From Alteromonadales bacterium alter-6D02 (GTDB lineage: Bacteria; Pseudomonadota; Gammaproteobacteria; Enterobacterales; Psychrobiaceae), in NCBI GenBank assembly GCA_002835545.1, contig PIZK01000003.1, positions 124,001 to 188,000 of the forward strand: a DNA stretch of 64,000 bases, written 5' to 3'. Of the stretch, positions 44,940-53,009 are shown piece by piece. The notes under the pieces were generated by a model, which was given only the letters and a program-made list of their open reading frames with translations, was not told the DNA's origin and did not search any database. Position numbers and translations under genes: made by a program. Every line of letters begins with the position of its first letter. Within the stretch, counting starts at the first letter, position 1.

Positions 44940-47243
44940 ATGAACTCACCTAAACACAAGCCGTTGGCTTGGTGTATTAAGGCTGCATTGTTAGCCACCA
45001 CCGCAACGAGTGTCAATGCGTTTGCTGCACCAGAACCAGAAAAAGAAGTTAAGCTTGAAGTGATTGAAGTGACCGCCCAGCGTCGTACTCAAAACTTACA
45101 AGAAGTGCCAGTTTCAGTTGCTGCTGTACAAGGTGAAGCATTAGATGCGTATGGCTCTAGCGGTATGGATATTCGCTTCTTGTCTGCGCGTATCCCAAGT
45201 TTAAGTATTGAGTCTTCATTTGGTCGTACTTTTCCGCGCTTTTATGTTCGTGGTTTAGGCAATACTGATTTCGACCTAAATGCATCACAACCCGTATCAT
45301 TAGTGTTTGATAATGTCGTGATGGAAAATCCTATCTTAAAAGGATTTCCTGTGTTTGATCTTGAAGGGGTTGAAGTCCTTCGTGGTCCTCAAGGAACGCT
45401 GTTTGGCCGTAATACGCCAGCGGGTTTGGTTAAGTTTGACTCGGCGAAACCAACACAAGATTTAGATGGTTATTTCTCTGCGTCGTATGGCACTCATAAT
45501 GCTGTTGATTTACAAGGTGCTGTTGGTTTTGGTTTAACTGATGAACTATCAACGCGCGTTTCATTGTTACGCCAAACGAAAGACAATTGGATTGATAATA
45601 AAGCCCCTGGCTTTGAGCAAGACGGCGTTTTAGGTGGCTATCAAGAAATTGCTGGTCGTGTACAGTTTTTGTATGAGTCAGACGACTTTAGCGCACTACT
45701 GAATTATCACTGGCGTGACTTAAATGGTAAGCCTATTGCGTTTAGAGCGAATACAATCAAGTCTGGTACCAATGACTTAGTGAGTGGCTTTGACCGTGAC
45801 ACGGTTTATCATGATGCTGCCCATAACGCGACTCAGCGTGTAGATAACCAAGGCGCGAGCTTAACGTTAGAGTATGTATTACAAGATCACACAATCACTG
45901 CAATCACAGGGTATGAAAGTGTTGAAATGTACTCTCGTGCCGATGTTGACGGTGGCTACGGTGCCGTATTTACAGAGGTTAGCGGTCCTGGTTTAATTCC
46001 ATTTTCAGCAGAAAGCGCTGATGCCATTCCCGATCACCAACAGTTATCACAAGAGATTCGTGTTGCATCAAATGAATTAGGTGCCCTTGATTATCAATTC
46101 GGTGCATTCTTCTTTAAAGAAGAAATAACCATTGAAAGCTTTAGCTATGATTCGTTGTTTAGTGGTGGTGCTCAAAACGGTTATGCTTGGCAAACTCAAG
46201 ACACCAACGCATGGGCTGTGTTTGGTTCAGCTGACTACGACGTTAATGAAACGACTAAAGTTACGGCGGGTATTCGTTACTCTCATGATGAAAAAGATTT
46301 TGTTGCCGCTCGTACGCAGTCAAACTTAGGGTTTTTAGGAGTGCCAGACGAGATTGGCCCATTTAAACGCAACCCTAGTGATTCACAGGTTAGCTGGGAC
46401 TTGAGTGTTTTCAAACAGTTAAATGATGACGTCAACGTTTACGGTCGACTGGCTAAAGGTTTCCGTGCACCATCGATTCAAGGTCGAGTGTTATTTGATG
46501 ATAACTTAACGGGTGATGATCCTGTGACAGTTGCAAAATCAGAAACGATTAACTCTATTGAAGCGGGTATTAAGTCAAGTGTATGGGACGATCGTGCTCG
46601 GGTAAATGTGAGTGCTTTCTATTATACGATGGATGATCAACAGTTAACTGCTGTGGGCGGTGAGTCTAACAGCAATAAACTATTAAATGCTGACAAAACT
46701 AATGGCTACGGTTTCGAAGTTGATTCAGAAATTGCAATTACCGAAGATTTATTAGCGACAGTTGGCCTTAGCTATAATAAAACAGAAATCAAAGACAGTG
46801 GTTTAGCTGTTGATTACTGTACTGCTGATAAAGGTGCTAGTCATCATTGTACTGTGTTAGATCCTGTGAATGCAGACGGTCGTGCGGTTATTGATGGTAA
46901 CAGCTTACCGCATGCACCAGAGTGGATTGCTAATTTTACCCTTCGCTATTCAAAAGAATTCGCTGATGGTGAATTATTTGCTTACACCGATTGGGCATAT
47001 CGTAGCAAAATTAACTTCTTCCTTTATGAAGCAGCTGAGTTTAGCGATGATAAGTTATTAGAAGGTGGTATCCGTGTAGGTTACAACTGGGATACAGAAA
47101 TGAACTCACATGAAGTTGCATTGTTTGGTCGTAATATCACTAATGATGAAAGTATCATTGGCGGTGTCGACTTTAATAATGTAACAGGTATTGTGAACGA
47201 TCCTGCTTTCTGGGGCGTTGAATATAAAATAAGCTTCTTTTAA
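44940..47243 (+). CDS. TonB-dependent outer membrane receptor
   Basis: A 767-residue TonB-dependent receptor that imports a ligand across the outer membrane with energy from TonB-ExbBD. A signal peptide (about 1-29, ending AFA) precedes a TonB box region (EVIEVTAQRR near residue 43). The plug domain (about 50-165) has VPVSVAAVQG, FYVRGLGNTD and VEVLRGPQGTLFGRNTPAG. The 22-strand barrel ends in WGVEYKISFF with the terminal Phe. The plug is of the type found in receptors for carbohydrates and other carbon sources as well as some siderophores. The upstream CRP-like site, and the lack of a Fur box, favour a carbon compound over iron. No transport or catabolic genes flank it, so the ligand stays unknown. 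Confidence 0.93.
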   Translation: MNSPKHKPLAWCIKAALLATTATSVNAFAAPEPEKEVKLEVIEVTAQRRTQNLQEVPVSVAAVQGEALDAYGSSGMDIRFLSARIPSLSIESSFGRTFPRFYVRGLGNTDFDLNASQPVSLVFDNVVMENPILKGFPVFDLEGVEVLRGPQGTLFGRNTPAGLVKFDSAKPTQDLDGYFSASYGTHNAVDLQGAVGFGLTDELSTRVSLLRQTKDNWIDNKAPGFEQDGVLGGYQEIAGRVQFLYESDDFSALLNYHWRDLNGKPIAFRANTIKSGTNDLVSGFDRDTVYHDAAHNATQRVDNQGASLTLEYVLQDHTITAITGYESVEMYSRADVDGGYGAVFTEVSGPGLIPFSAESADAIPDHQQLSQEIRVASNELGALDYQFGAFFFKEEITIESFSYDSLFSGGAQNGYAWQTQDTNAWAVFGSADYDVNETTKVTAGIRYSHDEKDFVAARTQSNLGFLGVPDEIGPFKRNPSDSQVSWDLSVFKQLNDDVNVYGRLAKGFRAPSIQGRVLFDDNLTGDDPVTVAKSETINSIEAGIKSSVWDDRARVNVSAFYYTMDDQQLTAVGGESNSNKLLNADKTNGYGFEVDSEIAITEDLLATVGLSYNKTEIKDSGLAVDYCTADKGASHHCTVLDPVNADGRAVIDGNSLPHAPEWIANFTLRYSKEFADGELFAYTDWAYRSKINFFLYEAAEFSDDKLLEGGIRVGYNWDTEMNSHEVALFGRNITNDESIIGGVDFNNVTGIVNDPAFWGVEYKISFF

Positions 47244-47261
47244 GCTTTCTTAATACTGACC

Positions 47262-47290
47262 AAAAGGGTAAGCATTGCTTGCCCTTTTTT
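47262..47290 (+). terminator. Rho-independent terminator after the TonB receptor gene
   Basis: 12-base-pair stem with one wobble (47262-47273 and 47277-47288), loop ATT, T run. Confidence 0.88.
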
Positions 47291-47407
47291 ATCTTTTCAG
47301 CTTTATCTATATCATAATCAACTCGCATAACTCATATCGAATGGTATTGGTATAAAGCATAAAATAGCTCTATCATAAGCAATTATCATTTCTATTTAAG
47401 GATTATT

Positions 47408-47998
47408 ATGCTTCGTTCAACGGTGCTTAAGGTTATTCCGCTTGTTGCGGCCGGTGCTTTATTTTCATTTTCTACTCAGGCTGCTTGGCATATTGATAAT
47501 GCTAAATCTCAAGTCAACTTTGTAAGTGTCAAAAAAGATCATGTCGCGGAAGCCCACCATTTTGAAAGCATATCAGGTGCTTTATTTGAAAATGGTACAT
47601 TTAGTGTGGATATCGATTTGACTAGTGTTAATACTGGTATTGATATTCGTGATGTTCGAATGAAAAAGCATTTATTTAACACTGAGCAATACCCATCGGC
47701 TAACCTCAAAGCGGTGGTTTCAAAAAGACTTATTGCGCAACTACCTGTCGGTGAAACCATAAAAACCAAGGTTCAAGCCAAACTGTCATTACTGACACAA
47801 GTGCAAGACGTTGAGGTCGCTGTGAGCGTGACTAAAGTGAGTGCTGACACTATACTGGTGACGAGTTTAAAACCATTATTGATTAAAGCGCAAGATTATA
47901 AGCTGGTTGCTGGAATAGATAAGTTACGGGAGTTAGCAGGCTTATCACGAATTGGCTACACCGTCCCTGTAAGCTTTGTGTTACGTTTAACTAAGTAA
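47408..47998 (+). CDS. YceI family periplasmic lipid-binding protein
   Basis: A 196-residue exported protein. The signal peptide (about 1-25) ends in TQA, and the mature chain begins AAWHIDNAKSQVNFVSVKKDHVAEAHHF, the YceI start. The blocks GTFSVDIDLTSVNTGIDIRDVRMKKHLFNTEQYPSA and LRELAGLSRIGYTVPVSFVL complete the lipocalin-like beta-barrel that binds polyisoprenoid-type lipids in homologues. The physiological role in this organism is not known. An AAGGA site precedes the ATG. A long imperfect hairpin begins six bases after the stop codon. Confidence 0.92.
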   Translation: MLRSTVLKVIPLVAAGALFSFSTQAAWHIDNAKSQVNFVSVKKDHVAEAHHFESISGALFENGTFSVDIDLTSVNTGIDIRDVRMKKHLFNTEQYPSANLKAVVSKRLIAQLPVGETIKTKVQAKLSLLTQVQDVEVAVSVTKVSADTILVTSLKPLLIKAQDYKLVAGIDKLRELAGLSRIGYTVPVSFVLRLTK

Positions 47999-47999
47999 G

Positions 48000-48436
48000 C
48001 GTACCTTTCTTTTTTCGCCGTTTAGCCATACCATCAAGTGTAACCGAGCTTGGTTATATTTGATGGGAATATTCGCTAAAAGAAAGACTTATGCTGTGCT
48101 AAATGGTAAGTCAATGTATTGTCATGCGAAGGGAACTAAAGTTGGTTAGCGTCAATAATATTGATATTAGTGAGTGGAGCTAAGCCACGTTTGCCCAAAG
48201 CTCTTTGAACAAAGCCCTATCATTTATCTATAGTATTAAAGAATCGTTTTAGCTTCGGTGGCTCCTTTCTGGGTAATGTTCATTTTATTACCCATTGTTG
48301 GGTCTTCGTAAAAAAAACAACGCAGCATTTAACGCAATAACCGTGTACACTATCGCCCATAAGCGATCCCGATTCTTGGACGCATGAGTTAAACCGTTAA
48401 TGTGACTTTATTCAAGTCTAATTGTTAGGAATACTA
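48000..48436. other. Structured non-coding stretch
   Basis: About 440 bases without a supported gene. It holds the imperfect hairpin at 48005-48086, an 8-base-pair inverted repeat TGGGTAAT/ATTACCCA (48270-48277 and 48287-48294), and presumably the promoter of the small gene at 48437. It could encode a small RNA; I cannot name a family. Confidence 0.45.
48005..48086. repeat. Long imperfect inverted repeat after yceI
   Basis: Core arms 48031-48045 and 48052-48066 pair over 15 positions with two G-U pairs. Outer arms CTTTCTTTT and AAAAGAAAG flank them, with internal loops between. It has no T run directly after it. It could be a mobile repeat relic, an RNA 3' end or a small RNA. Confidence 0.5.
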
Positions 48437-48643
48437 ATGAGCAATAGTAAGAAATTTGATATTAATTTAATTGAAGATAATGGTAGCTGGACTGCGCAAA
48501 TTACGCGTCGTAAAACTGCAAAGCAGACCATTGTTTCTAAAAGCCAAGATGGCTTTGCTTCAGAGTCTGATGCGCAATCATGGGCTGAAGAGCAATTAAA
48601 AGAGTTTTTGCAAACCATCGCCGCGCGCAACAAACGTCGTTAA
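48437..48643 (+). CDS. Small conserved protein, DUF3622-like
   Basis: A 68-residue cytoplasmic protein. Its pattern KKFDINLIEDNGSWTAQITRR, then VSKSQDGFASESDAQSWAEEQLKEFL, agrees with what I remember of the DUF3622 family of marine gammaproteobacteria, which has no assigned function. I use ATG 48437, since the longer TTG start at 48422 adds five residues and has a poorer ribosome-binding site; TTAGGAA lies 9 bases before the ATG. The basic C-terminus (ARNKRR) is compatible with nucleic-acid binding, but that is a guess. A strong terminator follows. Confidence 0.7.
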   Translation: MSNSKKFDINLIEDNGSWTAQITRRKTAKQTIVSKSQDGFASESDAQSWAEEQLKEFLQTIAARNKRR

Positions 48644-48688
48644 TTGAACTGAGGTTGGGTTGTCCAGCTAGCGTAGTTAATAATACAG

Positions 48689-48722
48689 TACCAGTGACGT
48701 ATATTGTCACTGGTATTTTTTT
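48689..48722 (+). terminator. Rho-independent terminator after the DUF3622-like gene
   Basis: 10-base-pair stem TACCAGTGAC/GTCACTGGTA (48689-48698 and 48706-48715) and a run of seven T. Confidence 0.93.
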
Positions 48723-48827
48723 GTCCATCATTCGTGTCTAAGTGGTAAAAGTTCATCGCTTATTCAGCCTATGTTAGTAATGATAGGGGTTATAACTTTA
48801 ATTAAGTAATCATAGGTTTAGTTGAGT

Positions 48828-49232
48828 ATGAAGAATAAGTTTTTTACCGCGGTGGCAAGTGTGTTTTTTTGCTGTATTTTATGGGCTATTCACATAGCCA
48901 ATACAGGAGAGTCAAATATCCTGTTTAAACTTGTATTGTCTATTCCTCATGGCGACAAGCTAGGGCACTTTACGCTATTTGGAGTGCTATGTTTATTATT
49001 AAATATTGCGTTAAATTATAAAGTAGTTAATGTCATGCGCGTTCGATGTTATTTGGGGAGCGTGCTAGTCTCTGTCTTCGTAGTGGCTGAAGAGTTAAGT
49101 CAGGGGTTGATCCCTACACGCACACTTGACAGTAAAGACTTATTAGCAGATGGATTAGGGATTGCCTTTTTTTCTTACGTGACTTGGCTATTGGCACAAC
49201 GTTCTCTTAAACGCGGTCGAGTTAATGAGTAA
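48828..49232 (+). CDS. VanZ-like membrane protein
   Basis: A 134-residue membrane protein with about four hydrophobic helices (near 6-24, 45-62, 70-90 and 104-122). The blocks GDKLGHFTLFGVLCLL and EELSQGLIPTRTLDSKDLLADGLGI are those of the VanZ/YwnJ family. In Gram-positives VanZ gives low teicoplanin resistance; in proteobacteria the function is not established. Translation probably starts at ATG 48828; the frame opens two codons earlier at a TTG. It stands alone between two terminators' regions, with the EamA transporter gene 117 bases downstream. Confidence 0.85.
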   Translation: MKNKFFTAVASVFFCCILWAIHIANTGESNILFKLVLSIPHGDKLGHFTLFGVLCLLLNIALNYKVVNVMRVRCYLGSVLVSVFVVAEELSQGLIPTRTLDSKDLLADGLGIAFFSYVTWLLAQRSLKRGRVNE

Positions 49233-49349
49233 TCTTCACTAAGCTCTGCTGATGAGAATAGATATGCTGACCCTGCTAATGGCCAATGCCGAGAGCCTCG
49301 TTTAGGTGCTATGGTGCTACATCTCTTTTACTCCTTATAAAGACGGTCG

Positions 49350-50240
49350 ATGCTTCATATTAATTCCGGCTATTATTTTGCTTTAGTTGCTGCCCTGATT
49401 TGGTCTGGCTTTATCATTGTCTCGCGTATGGGTGGGATCAGTGCTCTGGAAGCTTATGACATCATAGCTATTCGTTATACCACTTGTGCTTTAATTGTTT
49501 TGCCCATCTGGTGGTTTAAGCTACGCTTTAATTTGCTCGATAAAAAGCTCATTGCATGCAGCTTGATTGGTGGGTTGGCTTACGCACTATGTACCTTTCA
49601 TGGCTTTGAATATGCTCCGGCTTCACATGCTGCGGTTTTGTTACCCGGTTTGATGCCATTGTTCATTATTGTCTTTTCATTTTTAATCAATGGCGAGCGT
49701 CACGCGTTTGAAAAGTGGCTCGGGATTGGCATCATTACATTAGGTATATTAACGCTATTTGTTCCTTTACTTAGTGCTCAACAAGGCTTAACAATTGGGC
49801 ATTTGTATCTGCTTGGCGGCTCAGTTTGTTGGTCTCTATTTTCTATTTTAATCAAGCGCTGGGGTATTACTCCGTGGCAAGTGACAGTGAGCCTTGCTGT
49901 TGTGACCTGCGTATTCTATATGCCAGTGTATCTTACGATGCTGCCTAATAACCTATCGATGGCGATGATAGATACTATTGCAATTCAGGCTGTTTATCAG
50001 GGCTTTTTAGCAACCATAGTTCAAGTGCTTTGTTACGTGCGTGCTGTACAATCAATTGGACCGTCCTCAATGGGTGCTATGATGGCTATTGTTCCATTGG
50101 TGTCTGGTATTACAGCTATTTTTGTCTTTGGTGAAGTGGTTTCAGTGACATTAATTGCTGGGCTAAGTTTGGTAAGTTTTGGGGCGTTTTTAGCGCATCA
50201 AACATGGTTTACTAATGGCAAAGTCAGGCTGTTCAGGTAG
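49350..50240 (+). CDS. EamA/DMT family transporter
   Basis: A 296-residue inner-membrane carrier with ten hydrophobic segments arranged as two EamA repeats (about 1-140 and 150-290). The first repeat has AALIWSGFIIVSRMGG and GFEYAPASHAAVLLPGLMPLF; the second opens GGSVCWSLFSILIKRWG and ends with GPSSMGAMMAIVPLVSGITAI and FGEVVS. Family members export amino acids, metabolites or drugs, and the substrate here is unknown. It is convergent with the PopT-type gene, and a hairpin separates them. Confidence 0.9.
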   Translation: MLHINSGYYFALVAALIWSGFIIVSRMGGISALEAYDIIAIRYTTCALIVLPIWWFKLRFNLLDKKLIACSLIGGLAYALCTFHGFEYAPASHAAVLLPGLMPLFIIVFSFLINGERHAFEKWLGIGIITLGILTLFVPLLSAQQGLTIGHLYLLGGSVCWSLFSILIKRWGITPWQVTVSLAVVTCVFYMPVYLTMLPNNLSMAMIDTIAIQAVYQGFLATIVQVLCYVRAVQSIGPSSMGAMMAIVPLVSGITAIFVFGEVVSVTLIAGLSLVSFGAFLAHQTWFTNGKVRLFR

Positions 50241-50263
50241 TTAGAAAGGTGATGGTTAGAAAG

Positions 50264-50292
50264 GCGCACCAACGTAAATAATGTTGGTGCGT
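50264..50292. terminator. Hairpin between convergent EamA and PopT-type genes
   Basis: Stem GCGCACCAAC/GTTGGTGCGT (50264-50273 and 50283-50292) with a 9-base loop. No long T run, so it is a moderate terminator candidate. Confidence 0.6.
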
Positions 50293-50304
50293 TTATACCA
50301 AGTA

Positions 50305-51243
50305 TTACTTCTCTTTAGTAATGTGTTCGATGGCTAAGATAAGTCCTAAGCCAAACGCCATCAGCCCAATACAAAGTAGGGTATTGGCATCTTGTCCAAC
50401 GAGAGTCGTGTATTCACCCGGTAAAATATTTTGTTGAGTTAACGGCTTCTCAATACCTTTCGAGTTTGTATAGGTGGTTACTACTTGTTTCCATGGCCAT
50501 AATAAGTTGAGCGATCCCAATAAAAAACCTGATAATAACGCAAAGGTGAGTTGATGGTACTTTGCCAACAGCCAAGATAAAAAGCGTGAGAACACCATTA
50601 AACCAACGATACAGCCTGCGACAAATAACCCAATATAGTTAAAGGCTAAGCTATTGACCGCAGCGAGTACATGACCGTACATCCCCAGTAATAATAGGAT
50701 AAAGCTCCCAGAAATACCGGGCAAAATCATTGCGCAAATAGCAATGGCGCCGGAAACGAAATAAAACCACCATTGTGGATTTGCTTCTGCGGGGGCTAGG
50801 GAGGTTATGACGAAGGCAATTGTTGCTCCAATCGCACAAGCTACCATGGTATTGATATGCCAGCGTTCGACTTGTTTGGCGATGTGAATAAAAGAGGCAA
50901 TAATCAAGCCGAAAAAGAACGACCATACTAGAATTTGATGGTGCTCAAGTAAATAAGTAATAACCTTGGCTAAAGACAGGGCACTGGTAATTAAACCGGC
51001 AAAAACAGCCAATAAAAAGGTACCGTCAATATGACGCCAAGCGGATACAAACCCTTGAGAAAATAATAGTTTGGCAGCATCGAGGTTGACACTTTTAATT
51101 GCATTTAATAGCCGCTCATAAATTCCTGTGATAAAAGCGACGGTGCCGCCTGAAACGCCAGGTACAACATCTGCTGCTCCCATCCCTGCGCCTTTAAAAA
51201 ACAGCATAATAAATTCTTTTCTTGATACATCCTGCACAGACAT
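50305..51243 (-). CDS. popT: DUF368 undecaprenyl phosphate translocase (PopT-type)
   Basis: A 312-residue polytopic membrane protein opening FFKGAGMGAADVVPGVSGGTVAFITGIYERLL, the DUF368 signature. A second inverted-repeat copy of the motif follows in AICAMILPGISGSFILLLLGMYGHVL near residue 200. Proteins of this family (PopT) were shown in Vibrio cholerae and Staphylococcus aureus to recycle undecaprenyl phosphate across the inner membrane for wall and polysaccharide synthesis. A loop of about 45 residues near 250-290, rich in Thr and Gly, is longer than I would expect. Assignment to the family is firm; the function here is by homology. Confidence 0.88.
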   Translation of the reverse strand: MSVQDVSRKEFIMLFFKGAGMGAADVVPGVSGGTVAFITGIYERLLNAIKSVNLDAAKLLFSQGFVSAWRHIDGTFLLAVFAGLITSALSLAKVITYLLEHHQILVWSFFFGLIIASFIHIAKQVERWHINTMVACAIGATIAFVITSLAPAEANPQWWFYFVSGAIAICAMILPGISGSFILLLLGMYGHVLAAVNSLAFNYIGLFVAGCIVGLMVFSRFLSWLLAKYHQLTFALLSGFLLGSLNLLWPWKQVVTTYTNSKGIEKPLTQQNILPGEYTTLVGQDANTLLCIGLMAFGLGLILAIEHITKEK

Positions 51244-51367
51244 TGTGACTTATATTCCATTGGCTATAAATGGGCAAGATCATAATGTAAGCAGCCGTAG
51301 ATCGCCAGTATTATGCTGTATTTACGTTAAGTTTATCGTCAACAATCCGTCGTTTTTTGATTAAAGG

Positions 51368-51793
51368 TTAATCTGGAGTGAAGATCAAGGTGACAACATC
51401 GGGAAGTAACCTGTCATGGATAAAATCCCCCGTGTTTCGACTCCACACGGCTTTTACATCATAGAGAGATTGACCGTCATAACGACCAGTCCATTGAATG
51501 TGCTCATCGTTTTCGATAATAACGCTGGCTTTAAATTGATGTGCTTGTTGATGCTTTTTAATTTGATAAACCCCGGAGTCTCGACCATGTAGTGCGGTCC
51601 AAGTGAGTAAGCCGTTGTTAAAGGATAGTGTACCTTTGACCCCACTAAAGCCAATGAGACCTTGAGCTTTAATACTGCCAGGAAAGGATTTCCCCTCTAA
51701 GGTATTGGCTTGCTCCATATTGATTGCTGTTGCAGAAAAGCTGATTAAACATGCGAGAATAATACTAAGCGAAGAATAGAAACTAGTCATCAT
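51368..51793 (-). CDS. Small exported protein, function unknown
   Basis: A 141-residue protein with a signal peptide (about 1-23, ending ATA). I do not recognise the mature part, which is beta-rich: KGTLSFNNGLLTWTALHGRDSGVYQIKK, then FKASVIIENDEHIQWTGRYDGQSLYDVKAVWSR. It looks like a small lipocalin- or YceI-unlike beta-sandwich. It contains no Cys and no obvious metal site. It lies alone between the PopT-type gene and the aldo-keto reductase gene, all on the minus strand, with about 125 and 155 bases of spacing. Periplasmic location is inferred from the signal. Confidence 0.7.
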   Translation of the reverse strand: MMTSFYSSLSIILACLISFSATAINMEQANTLEGKSFPGSIKAQGLIGFSGVKGTLSFNNGLLTWTALHGRDSGVYQIKKHQQAHQFKASVIIENDEHIQWTGRYDGQSLYDVKAVWSRNTGDFIHDRLLPDVVTLIFTPD

Positions 51794-51947
51794 GGTTACC
51801 CCTGAATGTGCTATTCCCTAAGGATAGTACAACATTGAGGTTAATGGTGAGGCTGTTGAGAGTTCAGTCAAATGAAACCAAGTATCAACGTGGCAAGCTT
51901 GTAGTGTGGCATTAAATGGTGAAGCTCGCTACGTTGATGATTTTTGA

Positions 51948-53000
51948 TTAAAAGGGACTCGGATATTGGCGTAAAATATCCGTTATATCAGCTAAAATTT
52001 GTTGAGAGAGAGGCTGCTCAAAGGCGGCTATATTTTCGATAAGCTGTTGTTGTGTGGTTGCACCAATAATGGTTGAGCTAACGCCGTTAACTTGATTACA
52101 CCAAGCTAAGGCCAACGCCGCAGGTGCTAAATTATACGCCTTAGCTAATTCCACATAGGCTCGTACAGCCTGTTCACTTTGAGGTGTGTCTCTGAATAAG
52201 CCATTACGTTGCATCAGCGTCCAGCGACTGCCTGATGGACGCTCGCCATTTAAATACTTACCGGTTAGCATACCAGTAGCCAGTGGTGACCATGGCAGGT
52301 AAGCAATATCTTGATGAACACATTGCTCGATTAAATAAGGCCAATCTTTGGTATGGAGCAAACTAAATTCATTTTGAATTGACACCATACGCGGCAAATC
52401 GTGAGCTTGGCTTAATCGTAAATACTCATTAATTCCCCACGGGGTATCATCTGATAAGCCACAGTGACGAATTTTCCCCGCTTTAACACACTCTGCTAAG
52501 CCTTGCAGAATATCAAGCATTTGCTCGGTATGTGCTTGACTATCTAGATCGGTGAAATTCAGTGTACCTGGCCAATGTTGTGCAAAGTGGGGGGACTGTC
52601 GATTAGGCCAGTGGAGCTGGTATAAATCTATATAATCTGTTTGTAAACGCTTTAATGAACCTTCGACGGCGCTAATGACCGTTTTCCCAGTAATTGGTGC
52701 CCCTTGACGAACCCACGATAAGCCGGGGCCCGCAACTTTTGTTGCTAGGATAATGTCTTGACGGTGTTGCTGATTATGGCAAAGCCAATTGCCGATAATG
52801 GTTTCTGTCTTACCGTAGGTTTCTGCTGATGGAGGTACGGCGTACATCTCGGCAGTGTCGATAAAGTTAACCTGCTGTGAGAGCGCGTAGTCGATTTGAG
52901 CGTTGGCATCTGCTTGGTTATTTTGCAGTCCCCATGTCATGCTGCCAAGGCACACTCTTGATACATCAAGCCCACTACTGCCTAATTTTGAGAATTCCAT
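51948..53000 (-). CDS. Aldo/keto reductase, Tas-like
   Basis: A 350-residue NADPH-dependent aldo-keto reductase close to Escherichia coli Tas. The start reads KLGSSGLDVSRVCLGSMTWG, and the catalytic tetrad is visible: Asp and Tyr in FIDTAEMYAVPP, Lys in DIILATKVAGP and His in YIDLYQLHWPNR. The C-terminal GATTQQQLIENIAAFE is the NADPH-binding end. The true substrate is not known. Tas was identified through complementation of a tyrosine auxotroph under starvation, but its reaction is unsettled. The S9 peptidase gene lies 9 bases upstream on the same strand, so the two are probably co-transcribed. Confidence 0.9.
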   Translation of the reverse strand: MEFSKLGSSGLDVSRVCLGSMTWGLQNNQADANAQIDYALSQQVNFIDTAEMYAVPPSAETYGKTETIIGNWLCHNQQHRQDIILATKVAGPGLSWVRQGAPITGKTVISAVEGSLKRLQTDYIDLYQLHWPNRQSPHFAQHWPGTLNFTDLDSQAHTEQMLDILQGLAECVKAGKIRHCGLSDDTPWGINEYLRLSQAHDLPRMVSIQNEFSLLHTKDWPYLIEQCVHQDIAYLPWSPLATGMLTGKYLNGERPSGSRWTLMQRNGLFRDTPQSEQAVRAYVELAKAYNLAPAALALAWCNQVNGVSSTIIGATTQQQLIENIAAFEQPLSQQILADITDILRQYPSPF

Positions 53001-53009
53001 GTGAAGGTC

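Noticed and set aside
48670-48722. Small RNA at the hairpin after the DUF3622-like gene
   Set aside because: It is a standard rho-independent terminator directly downstream of a gene.
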